A stretch of 64,000 nucleotides of DNA from an uncultured Collinsella sp. Lineage in GTDB: Bacteria > Actinomycetota > Coriobacteriia > Coriobacteriales > Coriobacteriaceae. The stretch covers positions 1-64,000 of the forward strand of contig UQMW01000002.1 of NCBI GenBank assembly GCA_900542275.1. The letters run 5' to 3'. The position numbers and the translations under genes are program-made. Positions 25,656 through 33,961 of this stretch are shown here, piece by piece. A model generated the notes under the pieces. It saw only the letters and a list, made by a program, of their open reading frames with translations, did not search any database and was not told the origin of the DNA. How positions within the stretch are numbered: position 1 is the stretch's first letter; every line of letters begins with the position of its first letter.

Positions 25656-28600
25656 ATGTTGGAGCTCAAAGGTATTTGCAAAAGATACGTTACGCAGTCG
25701 TTTACGCAGGTGGCGCTCGACAACGTGAGCCTGTCTTTTCGGGATAACGAGTTCGTGGCCATTCTGGGTCCCTCGGGTTCGGGTAAAACCACGATGCTCA
25801 ACGTTATCGGCGGACTGGACCATTTCGATTCCGGCGACCTGCTCATCGACGGCATCTCGACCAAGGACTTTCGCGATCGCGATTGGGATGCCTATCGCAA
25901 CAACCGCATCGGCTTTGTGTTCCAGAGCTATAACCTCATTCCACATCAGACCATTTTGGAAAACGTGGAGCTGGCGCTCACGCTCACGGGCGTGGGGCAT
26001 GCCGAGCGCCGCCAGCGTGCGCGCGAGGCGCTGGAGAAAGTCGGCCTGGGCGAGCACGTTAACAAGCGTCCGAGTCAGCTGTCGGGCGGGCAAATGCAGC
26101 GCGTGGCCATTGCCCGCGCCCTGATTAACGATCCCGAGATTGTGCTGGCAGACGAGCCGACCGGTGCCTTGGATTCAACGACATCCGTACAGGTCATGGA
26201 TCTGCTCAAGGATGTTGCGCGCGACCGTCTGGTCATCATGGTCACGCACAATCCCGAGCTGGCGTACCAGTACGCCACGCGTATCGTCAACCTGGCGGAC
26301 GGTAAGATCACCGACGATTCCGACCCCTTCGATGTTGCCAAGGCCGCACGTCGCGAGGCTAAGCCTACGCGCAAAACCTCGATGAGCTTTGCGACGGCGC
26401 TGGGACTTTCTGCCCGAAACCTCATGACCAAGAAGGGCCGCACGGCCATGACTGCCTTTGCGGGCTCGATTGGCATTATCGGTATCGCGGCGATTCTGGC
26501 GCTGTCCAATGGCGTAAACGGCTACATCAAAAAGGTCGAGGAGGATACGCTCTCGAGCTACCCACTCACCATTTCCAAGCAGGATTACGACCTGTCATCC
26601 ATGATGGGCGGGCAGGGTGCTGCGGATGATGACTCGCCTGAAAACGTGGATTCGTCCGACGACAGTGCCGGCGGCAAGGCTAAGGGAACCGATAAGATTC
26701 CTGTGGTCACGGCCGTAAAGGATATGTTTGCGAGCGTTAAGTCCAACGACATGACGAGCTTCAAGGCATGGCTCGATGCCGGTGGCGACGGCATCGATAA
26801 AGAGGTCAACGCCATTCAGTACGGCTACGGTGTATCGCCGGTTGTCTATCGTGCCGGCAAGGGCGATGAGAAGCCTGTCCGGCTGGTGCCCAACGCCATG
26901 ACCGAGGCCATGAGCGGAGGCGCGAGCTCGGCGGCAACGGTGAGCATGGAATCCATGGGAACCTCGGTCTTTAACGAGATGATTGACGATCAGAGCCTGC
27001 TCGACAGCCAGTACGATGTCGTCGCCGGTCATTGGCCCACGTCTGCCAACGAAGCCGTGATGGTGCTTTCGAGCCGCGGCACGGTGGGCGACTATACGCT
27101 CTATAGCATCGGTGCGCTGGATATCGATGAGCTCAACGATCTGGTAAACAGCGCTATGACGGCTGACGGTGGGGTCGAAACGCCCGAGACCGGCACCGAC
27201 TTTACCTACGACGATGCGCTGTCTACCACGTTTAAGGTGCTGTCGCCGGCTGATGCGTATCGTAAAAACGAAGAGACCGGCATGTGGACTGACATGTCTG
27301 GCGATGCCGACTTTATGGCGTCCAAGGTTGCTGACGGTATCGACGTGCGCATTGTGGGCGTGGTGCGACCCAACGAGACGGCTAACGCGAGTGCATTGTC
27401 CCCGGGCATTGCCTACACGCATGCGCTGACTCGCCAGCTTATGGAGCGCGCTGCCGATTCGCAGATCGTGCAGGAGCAGCTTGCCCACCCCGAGACGGAT
27501 GTCTTTACGGGTAAAACCTTTGATGAGCTGCAAGGCGAGGCCAAGCAAGGCGTTGATTTGGGCAGCATGTTCAGCGTGGACGAGGCGGCACTGAAGAGCG
27601 CGTTCTCGTTCGATACGTCTGCGCTTTCGGGCACGGCCAGCGGTATGGACCTTTCTGGTATCGACTTGTCCGGTTTGGACATTGACCTTTCGGGCGTTGG
27701 GAAGGACATCGACTTCAGCGACATCATGGTCAAAGCGCCGGCTCCAGATTTCTCGGGCATCTTTGACGGTCTGGAGCTCACACCCGAGCAAATGCAGCAG
27801 GTGGGAACGCTTGCCAACCAGCTGTTTGAGGGCTTTATGCAGTCGGATCAGTTTAAGGCGCTGTCGCCCGAAGATCTTAAGGACGCGTCAAAGCTCGCTG
27901 CCGCATTCTCGACGTATCTTGAGAATGATGCCGCAGCCCAGCAATGCCTGGCTCAATTGAAGGCGCTCGGCGGCGATGCCCTGGCCGAGCGCCTGCAGCA
28001 GGCGATGACCGACTATGTACAAAAGCAGCTGGCTCCGTATCTGCAGCGGGCTATGGATCAGGTGATGAAGTCGATCAGCGATCAGATTGCGGCGACGGTA
28101 TCGTCCCAGCTCAAGGCGGGCGCAGCGGGGCTTATGGACCAGATGGCGACGCAGATGTCTTCGAGTTTTGCCAACCTGGCGAGCGCCATGCACGTGGACG
28201 CGAGCGCCTTTGCTCGTGCCATCCATTTCAACATGGACGCCGAGGACCTGAGTTCGCTCATGATGAGCTATGCCAAGGCTTCGAAGCTCACCTACGACAA
28301 CAATCTGACCACGTTGGGCTATGCGGATGAGGCAGACCCCATCTCGGTTAAGATTTTCCCGCGCGACTTTGAGGCCAAGGAGCGCGTACTCGATCACATC
28401 GATGCGTACAACAAGCAGGTCAAAGCCGCCGGTCATGATGATCGGGTAATTTCGTACACCGACTACATGGGCATCATCATGGGTTCGGTGACCGACATCG
28501 TGAACACCATCAGCTTGGTGCTCATTGCATTCGTGAGCATCAGCCTGGTCGTGAGCTCCATCATGATTGGCATCATCACCTACATCAGCGTGCTGGAGCG

Positions 28601-28910
28601 CAAAAAGGAGATTGGCATCCTGCGCGCGATCGGCGCGTCGAAGCGCAACGTGGCCAACGTATTCAATGCCGAGACATGTATCGAGGGCCTCGTTGCCGGC
28701 GTCTTTGCTATTGTCGTCGTGGTGGCCGTGAGCTTCCCGGTTAATGCCTGGGCGCTTGCTGCCAAACAGGTCCCCAATCTGATGAGCCTGCCCGTGCAGG
28801 ATGCGCTGGTGCTCATTGCAATTTCGGTGCTGCTGACGGTCGTTGCCGGTCTGCTGCCGGCTCGCAGCGCATCCAAAAAAGACCCCGTCGAAGCCCTGCG
28901 CTCCGAATAA
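25656..28910 (+). CDS. MacB-like ABC transporter: ATPase fused to FtsX-type permease
   Basis: Single polypeptide of 1084 residues. Residues 1-220 are an ABC ATPase: Walker A GPSGSGKTT, Q-loop FQSYN, signature LSGGQMQR, Walker B EIVLADEPTGALD. A membrane helix follows near residue 270, then a very large extracytoplasmic part of about 630 residues. That part contains a short Asp/Ser/Gly/Leu-rich run of FSG/DLSG repeats around residues 660-700. Three C-terminal membrane helices of the FtsX type (VTDIVNTISLVLIAFVSISL, ISVLERKKEIGILRAIGASKRNV) complete it. ATG at 25656 after GGGAGAGG. It probably exports or releases peptides or lipoproteins; the cargo is unknown. Confidence 0.9.
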   Translation: MLELKGICKRYVTQSFTQVALDNVSLSFRDNEFVAILGPSGSGKTTMLNVIGGLDHFDSGDLLIDGISTKDFRDRDWDAYRNNRIGFVFQSYNLIPHQTILENVELALTLTGVGHAERRQRAREALEKVGLGEHVNKRPSQLSGGQMQRVAIARALINDPEIVLADEPTGALDSTTSVQVMDLLKDVARDRLVIMVTHNPELAYQYATRIVNLADGKITDDSDPFDVAKAARREAKPTRKTSMSFATALGLSARNLMTKKGRTAMTAFAGSIGIIGIAAILALSNGVNGYIKKVEEDTLSSYPLTISKQDYDLSSMMGGQGAADDDSPENVDSSDDSAGGKAKGTDKIPVVTAVKDMFASVKSNDMTSFKAWLDAGGDGIDKEVNAIQYGYGVSPVVYRAGKGDEKPVRLVPNAMTEAMSGGASSAATVSMESMGTSVFNEMIDDQSLLDSQYDVVAGHWPTSANEAVMVLSSRGTVGDYTLYSIGALDIDELNDLVNSAMTADGGVETPETGTDFTYDDALSTTFKVLSPADAYRKNEETGMWTDMSGDADFMASKVADGIDVRIVGVVRPNETANASALSPGIAYTHALTRQLMERAADSQIVQEQLAHPETDVFTGKTFDELQGEAKQGVDLGSMFSVDEAALKSAFSFDTSALSGTASGMDLSGIDLSGLDIDLSGVGKDIDFSDIMVKAPAPDFSGIFDGLELTPEQMQQVGTLANQLFEGFMQSDQFKALSPEDLKDASKLAAAFSTYLENDAAAQQCLAQLKALGGDALAERLQQAMTDYVQKQLAPYLQRAMDQVMKSISDQIAATVSSQLKAGAAGLMDQMATQMSSSFANLASAMHVDASAFARAIHFNMDAEDLSSLMMSYAKASKLTYDNNLTTLGYADEADPISVKIFPRDFEAKERVLDHIDAYNKQVKAAGHDDRVISYTDYMGIIMGSVTDIVNTISLVLIAFVSISLVVSSIMIGIITYISVLERKKEIGILRAIGASKRNVANVFNAETCIEGLVAGVFAIVVVVAVSFPVNAWALAAKQVPNLMSLPVQDALVLIAISVLLTVVAGLLPARSASKKDPVEALRSE

Positions 28911-28922
28911 TGTGACAAAGGT

Positions 28923-28949
28923 GGGACAAAGGGACTGTCCCTTTGTCCC
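28923..28949. repeat. GGGACAAAG-type palindrome (intergenic hairpin)
   Basis: Perfect 13-bp arms around a single base, made of GGGACAAAGGGAC and its complement. It lies between the convergent ABC gene and the membrane-protein gene and can terminate both. A related palindrome lies at 30242-30270, suggesting a dispersed element family. Confidence 0.7.
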
Positions 28950-28956
28950 TTTGCGC

Positions 28957-30090
28957 CTAGCTCGTTTTGCCCACCAACGTGATACGGATGCTTGGATGGG
29001 TGTACTCGTCAAACTCGTCCTCGGGCTCCGTGTCAAACGAATAGTACGTTTTGATGGGGTCGTCGCTCGTCCTGATGGAGATTCTCTCGTAGAGCGAACC
29101 GTTCAAAAAAGCCTGCCTAAACTCTTCGGGGAGCTTTTGCGGTGCTAGGAGCTCGGGACTCATGGTCTTGACGTCTACGGTTTGGACGACAGAGGAAAGC
29201 TCGTCCAAGTCGAGTTCGATGCGGGCGAGGTTGTCCTCAAGGCTCGCGTGGGGGTCGATCTCCGCTATGTAACTCACTTCCTTGAGCGTTCCCTTGTTGT
29301 CGAAATCCAGGTACGTATAGGTTTTCTGGGTATCGGAGTCGCCTTCGTGCAGATAGCCGCGGACGTGATAGCCGTAATCTTGATATCGCTCGAAGGGGTC
29401 ATCGGCGGACACGTACTCGCATGCGGGCTCTAGCGCTTTGCGGGCGATGGCGATCTGCTCGGCCGTGGCCGTGGCGTTCTCTTGCATCTCGATGTTTCCC
29501 TGTGCCAACTGCGGGATATAGGTACCGCACACGATTGCGAGGGGCAGCGCCACAAGCGCGATGATCCACTTTTTTGCACGTGGGATAGGCACGCTATAGG
29601 CCTCCGCCATGGCCTTTGCGTTAGCGAAGCTCTCGGTAAGCACGTCCGCTGCGGTGGCGACGGCGCCTACGGCAGCGGCGACTTCTGCCGCGCCGCCCAA
29701 GTTGCGCGCGGTCTCGTTGTCGCTGTTCTTGAGTAGGCGCGCGGCGGCCTGCGTGCCAATAACGCCTGCGATTTGTGCAGAGCGGTCTTTCTCGGACTGC
29801 TCGACGGCGAGTCGGTGCTGCATTTCTTTCCACTGCTTGCCGCGCATGCCAAAGCGCGGCGCGAGCGCGCAGTAGCAGAAGATGACGAGCTCGATGGCGG
29901 TGAGCACCAGGGCGGCCATCATGCCCGTCTCCTGGAAGCCTTCGTGATGGAAGACGATGTCGTCGATCATCTCGAAGGGAATGATCAAAAATGGCAGCAC
30001 GAACGCCATGGCAAGCGCCGCACCGGCAACCTTGGGACAGATGCAGTATCGCTGGATGCGCTTGCGTTCTTGTTCGGAAAGTGTAGCCAT
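28957..30090 (-). CDS. Hypothetical membrane protein
   Basis: Protein of 377 residues, not recognised. Two membrane helices lie near the N-terminus (residues about 20-40, ALAMAFVLPFLIIPF, and 56-78, MMAALVLTAIELVIFCYCAL). A cytosolic Ala-rich helical stretch follows (about 110-165). A third helix (about 180-200, WIIALVALPLAIVCGTYIP) leads to a C-terminal soluble domain of 170 residues that is acidic and lacks motifs. An Arg/Lys-rich start and AAGGACCAGCT before the ATG support the start. It is monocistronic and bracketed by two GACAAAG hairpins. Confidence 0.75.
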   Translation of the reverse strand: MATLSEQERKRIQRYCICPKVAGAALAMAFVLPFLIIPFEMIDDIVFHHEGFQETGMMAALVLTAIELVIFCYCALAPRFGMRGKQWKEMQHRLAVEQSEKDRSAQIAGVIGTQAAARLLKNSDNETARNLGGAAEVAAAVGAVATAADVLTESFANAKAMAEAYSVPIPRAKKWIIALVALPLAIVCGTYIPQLAQGNIEMQENATATAEQIAIARKALEPACEYVSADDPFERYQDYGYHVRGYLHEGDSDTQKTYTYLDFDNKGTLKEVSYIAEIDPHASLEDNLARIELDLDELSSVVQTVDVKTMSPELLAPQKLPEEFRQAFLNGSLYERISIRTSDDPIKTYYSFDTEPEDEFDEYTHPSIRITLVGKTS

Positions 30091-30241
30091 AGCTGGTCCT
30101 TGGTGTCGTAGCGGTCGTTGCGGCGCACGGGGCGTCAGTCTGGGCTAGCGCTGGATAAGAAATATGTGACTCAGTATAGAGAACCCCCGCCCTCAATGTG
30201 CGCTCGATCATACAGCAAAGGTGCGATGGCAAGGGCGTATT

Positions 30242-30270
30242 ATGTGACAAAGACAGTCCCTTTGTCACAT
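30242..30270. repeat. GTGACAAAG-type palindrome
   Basis: Arms ATGTGACAAAG/CTTTGTCACAT surround a short loop. It resembles the palindrome at 28923-28949 and ends 14 bases before the dus start, so it may also influence its expression. Confidence 0.6.
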
Positions 30271-30284
30271 TGATTTGAGAATGG

Positions 30285-31244
30285 ATGTTGATGTATTTAT
30301 CGCTGGCCCCTATGGAGGGCATTACCGGGCATGTGTTCCGCCGCGTGCATGCGGAGTGCTTCGGCGCGCTCGATTGTTATTACACGCCGTTTTTGCCGCC
30401 GCCGCGGGTGGGCAACCGCTTTGGCGGCAAGGCGTTTAAAGAGGTCGACCCTGCCAATAACCAGGGGCTTAACGTGGTGCCCCAGCTGATGTCCAAGAAT
30501 GCGGACGAGTTTGTGTGGGCGGCGCAGGTGCTTGCCGATATGGGGTACCGCGAGGTCAACCTCAACCTTGGTTGCCCCTCGGGTACGGTTGTCGCGAAGG
30601 GTAAGGGTTCGGGCTTTCTGCGCAACCTGGATGAGCTCGAGGTGTTTTTGAGCGACGTGTGCGAACGCTCGCCCTTGCCGGTGTCGGTCAAGACCAGGCT
30701 GGGGCTCGAATGCGACGACGAGTACGAACGCGTGCTCGACCTCTATTGCCGTATGCCGCTGACAGAGCTGATCGTGCATCCGCGCGTGCAAAAGGACCGC
30801 TATACGGGCTCGCCGCGCAAAGAGTTTTACGGCGAGACGCTGGAGCGGGCGCCGTTCCCCGTGGCCTATAACGGCGACATCTTTGATCTTGAGGACATGG
30901 ATGCGCTGGTGGAAGCCTATCCCGGAACACGCCACGTAATGTTGGGGCGCGGCTTGCTTGCGAATCCCGCGCTGGCTCGCATGGTTAAGGGCGGCCCTGC
31001 CGCCACCGCCGCTGAGCTGCAACGCTTCCACGACATGTTGTTTGCGGCTTATGCGGACGAGATTGGGGGCAACGCGGTCTTTCGCATGAAAGAGTGGTGG
31101 TTCTACGCCAAATGCGCCTTCGCCGATCCCGCGACCGTTCACAAACTCGTACGCAAGACCAAAAAGGTCGATGAATACCGTGCCGCTGTCGACCGTGTCT
31201 TTCGCGAGCAGCCACTTGCGCCTATAGCCCGCTTCCACGGCTAG
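30285..31244 (+). CDS. dus: tRNA-dihydrouridine synthase
   Basis: FMN-dependent tRNA-modifying enzyme of 319 residues with a TIM barrel. It shows the N-terminal LAPMEGITGHVFRR motif, the active-site Cys in LNLGCPSGTVVAKGKGSGFL (residues about 87-106), VSVKTRLG, the VHPR strand and the phosphate-binding MLGRGLLANPAL. The C-terminal helical domain (about 230-319) is typical for the family. It reduces uridines in the tRNA D-loop. The start at 30285 has only a weak ribosome binding site; an in-frame ATG at 30291 is an alternative. Confidence 0.93.
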   Translation: MLMYLSLAPMEGITGHVFRRVHAECFGALDCYYTPFLPPPRVGNRFGGKAFKEVDPANNQGLNVVPQLMSKNADEFVWAAQVLADMGYREVNLNLGCPSGTVVAKGKGSGFLRNLDELEVFLSDVCERSPLPVSVKTRLGLECDDEYERVLDLYCRMPLTELIVHPRVQKDRYTGSPRKEFYGETLERAPFPVAYNGDIFDLEDMDALVEAYPGTRHVMLGRGLLANPALARMVKGGPAATAAELQRFHDMLFAAYADEIGGNAVFRMKEWWFYAKCAFADPATVHKLVRKTKKVDEYRAAVDRVFREQPLAPIARFHG

Positions 31245-31253
31245 TTGATCGCT

Positions 31254-31293
31254 GGGGACGTTCTTTAAAGACTGGTCATTTAAGCGCGTCCCC
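31254..31293. repeat. GGGGACG intergenic palindrome (degenerate copy)
   Basis: GGGGACG...CGTCCCC arms with an internal loop containing GGTCATT, related to the copies at 35686-35737 and 46964-47017. It is immediately followed by the 55-base hairpin element. Confidence 0.6.
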
Positions 31294-31328
31294 AATGAGT
31301 ATTCCCCCAATGACCAGCTATAAAAAGC

Positions 31329-31383
31329 TGTACGTCAGCATCCAAAGATGTCGAAAAATGTCGATTTTGGATGCTGGCGTACA
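31329..31383. repeat. 55-base palindromic element, copy 1
   Basis: Hairpin with arms TGTACGTCAGCATCCAAA / TTTGGATGCTGGCGTACA (one G-T or mismatch) around a loop with ATGTCGAAAAATGTCGA. Copies 2 and 3 lie at 35753-35807 and 36836-36890, all exactly 55 bases. Each has AAAAGC or AAAGC on its left. Confidence 0.85.
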
Positions 31384-31418
31384 CGTTTTGCACGGCACTG
31401 CTCCTTGCGGATAACGGC

Positions 31419-32291
31419 TTAGGAGACGAGCGCTTCTATTACGCGCTCGGCACCGGAGTTGATCAGAATGCTGCGATCGGCGATTTCTGCCGGAGCGACT
31501 GCCTCGCTAAGGTTAACGCACGCGTATGTGGCGCGCTCATTTTTGGCTGTCATCTGCCAAAACGGGTACTTGATGATGGCAGGCGTGTTGCCGCCCACCC
31601 CAAGCTCAAAGAACAGAACGCGCATATTGCCGTGGCGGTGCAGAAAGTCCTGGTAGCGATCGGCGGCAGCATACCAGCCCTTATCCTGCACAAACGTATC
31701 ATCGGCGCGCAGGTTCATCGTAAGCGGGGCGCCACAATGGGGGCAATGGGGCACAAGTGCAGACGGGATGCGCAGGTTCTGTTGGGCGGCGACCATATGG
31801 CGTACGAGCTCTTCGTTGTCCCAGGTTTCCTGACAGCAGGGTTTGCTGCACTGGAACAGGCCGTAGTCGCCCTGCGTGTAAAAGAGCCGTTGCTTATCAA
31901 AGCCAGCGCGCTGGAAGCAATGGTCTACGTTTGTGGTCAGCACAAAGTAGTCGTGATCGCGCAGCAGGCCCAAAAGCTGCTCATAGATCGGCTTGGGTAC
32001 GGGGTCGTATCGGTTGCACAGAATGTAGCGGCTCCAAAACGCCCAGTACTCCTCGAGCGAATCATAGGGATAGAAACCGCCGGAATACATATCGGTAAAG
32101 CCGTAGCGTGCGGCGAAGTCACCAAAGAGCTTCTTGAAACGCTCGCCCGAATAGGTGTAGCCCGCTGCGGTGGATAGTCCCGCGCCAGCGCCGATTACCA
32201 CGGCGTCGGATGCGTCGAGTGCGGCTCGGAGCTTATCGATTTGTTTGGAGAAGGTTGCAGTAGATTGCCTCGTCAGACGCGAGAAATACAT
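31419..32291 (-). CDS. Macrodomain-linked (class M) sirtuin, probable protein ADP-ribosyltransferase
   Basis: Sirtuin of 290 residues. The NAD loop is GAGAGLSTAAGY (residues about 34-45), the strand motif TTNVDHCFQRAGF, and Gln at the catalytic His position (YTQGDYG). Zinc ligands are FQCSKPCC and HCPHCGAP, with C-terminal ELGVGGNTP. In Staphylococcus and Streptococcus, such SirTMs ADP-ribosylate a lipoylated GcvH-like protein, and a macrodomain protein removes the mark. Here the macrodomain gene is directly upstream and overlaps by 59 bases. Start at ATG 32291 is supported by AAGGTGA upstream. No gcvH-L or lplA lies nearby. Confidence 0.9.
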   Translation of the reverse strand: MYFSRLTRQSTATFSKQIDKLRAALDASDAVVIGAGAGLSTAAGYTYSGERFKKLFGDFAARYGFTDMYSGGFYPYDSLEEYWAFWSRYILCNRYDPVPKPIYEQLLGLLRDHDYFVLTTNVDHCFQRAGFDKQRLFYTQGDYGLFQCSKPCCQETWDNEELVRHMVAAQQNLRIPSALVPHCPHCGAPLTMNLRADDTFVQDKGWYAAADRYQDFLHRHGNMRVLFFELGVGGNTPAIIKYPFWQMTAKNERATYACVNLSEAVAPAEIADRSILINSGAERVIEALVS

Positions 32292-33018
32292 TGAAGATCA
32301 CCTTAAGGTCGGGGTCGTTATGGTCCAGATGATGACGAACGGCATCGATGGCGACGCGCGCGGCAGCCTCTTGCGGATAGCCAAAGACGCCAGTAGAGAT
32401 GCAGCAGAACGCGAGAGTACCGAGTCCCTGGTGTGTCGCCTCTTTCAAGCAGCTGGTGTAGCAGCGGCGTAGGAGCAATTCTTCGCGAGGGCCAGGCTTA
32501 TGGCCAGGCACGATAGGGCCAACGGTGTGGAAAACGTAGTTGCTGGGCAGGTTGAACGCCGGCGTAACCTTGACGTGTGCCGTCGGCTCCTCATGTCCTT
32601 GCTTGCACATGAGGCCGGCGCACGCTAGGCGCAGCTGCATTCCGGCGTAGGTGTGGATGGCGTTGTCAATGCAGCGATGCCCTGGCACAAAACAGCCGAG
32701 CATTTGGCTGTTGGCGGCATTGACGATGGCGTCGGCCTTAAGTAGCGTAATGTCGCCGCGCCAAATGGCAACGCGATTGCGATAGGGGAGTGTGCCGGCA
32801 TCGGTCGCCCCGCCGCGCTCAAGAAGGCACTGCTGCAAGTAAGCGTCTTGAATGTTGAGCTTCTCGTCCGCAAGCGCCTCGGGTGGACGTACGTTCATAA
32901 GGGCTCTGAGCAAATCGCGTTGTTCGCTGGCTCCGGCAGGAACAGCAATGGTGCGCCCGTCTTGCCGCTCATCGAGCAATGCTCTGATAAGCCAAATGCG
33001 GCGCTCTGCCTGATTCAT
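32233..33018 (-). CDS. Zn-type macrodomain protein-ADP-ribose hydrolase
   Basis: Protein of 261 residues. A helical N-terminal extension of about 85 residues is followed by a macrodomain: WRGDITLLKADAIVNAANSQMLGCF (residues about 89-113), then a His/Cys zinc motif PGHRCIDNAIHTYAG. The phosphate-binding loop is CISTGVFGYPQEAAARVA. The His-Cys pair after GCF is, from memory, diagnostic of the zinc macrodomains paired with class M sirtuins. It should reverse the modification made by the sirtuin encoded next. No other gene separates them, and translation is coupled by overlap. Confidence 0.92.
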   Translation of the reverse strand: MNQAERRIWLIRALLDERQDGRTIAVPAGASEQRDLLRALMNVRPPEALADEKLNIQDAYLQQCLLERGGATDAGTLPYRNRVAIWRGDITLLKADAIVNAANSQMLGCFVPGHRCIDNAIHTYAGMQLRLACAGLMCKQGHEEPTAHVKVTPAFNLPSNYVFHTVGPIVPGHKPGPREELLLRRCYTSCLKEATHQGLGTLAFCCISTGVFGYPQEAAARVAIDAVRHHLDHNDPDLKVIFNVFLASDEAIYCNLLQTNR

Positions 33019-33159
33019 AGCCGACCTCCTGTTCGATCGAGATGGTTTCGCTCGACAGTAGTGTGCGGCCTAGCTCGTTGCTTCAAAAGAGGGCACAAAA
33101 AGGTAAGCGCCGTGGAGCGGTATGCCCCGCGGCGCTCAATTTGCAGAAGCCCGCCGCTG

Positions 33160-33492
33160 CTAGGAGTTTCGTACGAGCTGCTGATAATCGGTGCCCCATT
33201 CCACCAGGGAATCGATGATGGGCATAAGGCTTTGACCGAGCTCGCTAAGCGCGTATTCGGTACGGATGGGCGTTTCGGGAATGACGGTGCGCGTGATAAG
33301 CCCCGCGGCATCCATTTCCTTTAGGTTTGACGAGAGCACCTTTTGGCTGATGCCGGGAATAGCGCGGTGTAGCGCATTGAAGCCCAACGGCTGCTCAACG
33401 AGCTGCTGGATGATATAGATCTTCCATTTGTTGCCAAAGAGCTGAAAGCACGTGGCGACGGGGCAGAGAGGCAGTTCTTCTTTGGTGAGCAT
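33160..33492 (-). CDS. HxlR family transcriptional regulator
   Basis: Winged-helix regulator of 110 residues with the HxlR signature (PLCPVATCFQLFGNKWKIYI, then LVEQPLGFNALHRAIPGISQ and KVLSSNLKEMDAAGLI). Cys9 in LCPVA is the thiol position used for redox sensing in some members, so it may respond to oxidants or electrophiles. GAGGTTGCT precedes the ATG. It is divergent from the ACGX-type peptide operon and shares with it a 199-base gap holding two short palindromes, so it is the likely regulator of that operon. Confidence 0.9.
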   Translation of the reverse strand: MLTKEELPLCPVATCFQLFGNKWKIYIIQQLVEQPLGFNALHRAIPGISQKVLSSNLKEMDAAGLITRTVIPETPIRTEYALSELGQSLMPIIDSLVEWGTDYQQLVRNS

Positions 33493-33509
33493 AGCAACCT
33501 CGCAATCAG

Positions 33510-33569
33510 GTAAGTTGCTTACATTATTGCAGCCGCTGTTACTCGCGACTACTACTTACCTTTTGGTAA
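33510..33569. promoter_or_regulatory. Two palindromes between hxlR gene and peptide operon
   Basis: GTAAGTTGCTTAC (33510-33522) lies just upstream of the hxlR start and TTACCTTTTGGTAA (33556-33569) near a plausible -10 for the rightward operon (TAATAG/TAGATT about 33575-33583). Both share the GTAA/TTAC half-site, consistent with one dimeric regulator, probably HxlR. Confidence 0.5.
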
Positions 33570-33691
33570 CTGGCTAATAGATTAGTGCCTTCTTTTGGGT
33601 GGTCCGCTTTCCTCGCATGATGCATATAGACGCAAAGAGCGTCAAAAACCGGATGGCTTCGACTGGCCGTCCTCGATTGAAAGGAAATGCC

Positions 33692-33937
33692 ATGTCCGAG
33701 AATCTTGAGAACGTCGCCGCTTTCGCCTCCTGCGGTACTGCCGACCCTGCGCCCGCTTGCGGCTCCACCGATCCCAAGGCGGCCCTTGCTTGCGGTGCTG
33801 CCTGCGGCTCTGCCGACCCGGCTGTCGCTCCCGCCTGCGGCTCCGCTGATCCCGCGGCCGCTCCTGCCTGCGGCTCTGCCGACCCAAAGGCTGCTCCGGT
33901 CTGTGGCTCCGCTTGCGGCGCTGCTGACGCTCAGTAA
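33692..33937 (+). CDS. Cys-Gly repeat precursor peptide (ACGX-type RiPP candidate)
   Basis: Small protein of 81 residues. A short leader (MSENLENVAAF) is followed by 68 residues of near-perfect repeats such as ACGSADPKAAP. It has eight Cys, each followed by Gly, in contexts ACGS, ACGA, SCGT and VCGS. The amino acid composition is almost entirely A, C, G, S/T, D and P, with no aromatic residue in the core. The ATG at 33692 has AAAGGAAA upstream. It is the first gene of an operon with an FMN/ferredoxin protein and a radical SAM/SPASM protein. I recall a TIGRFAM family labelled ACGX system for that maturase. The modified product is unknown. Confidence 0.82.
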   Translation: MSENLENVAAFASCGTADPAPACGSTDPKAALACGAACGSADPAVAPACGSADPAAAPACGSADPKAAPVCGSACGAADAQ

Positions 33938-33961
33938 GTAATTGCTAGGAAGGGACTCGTA

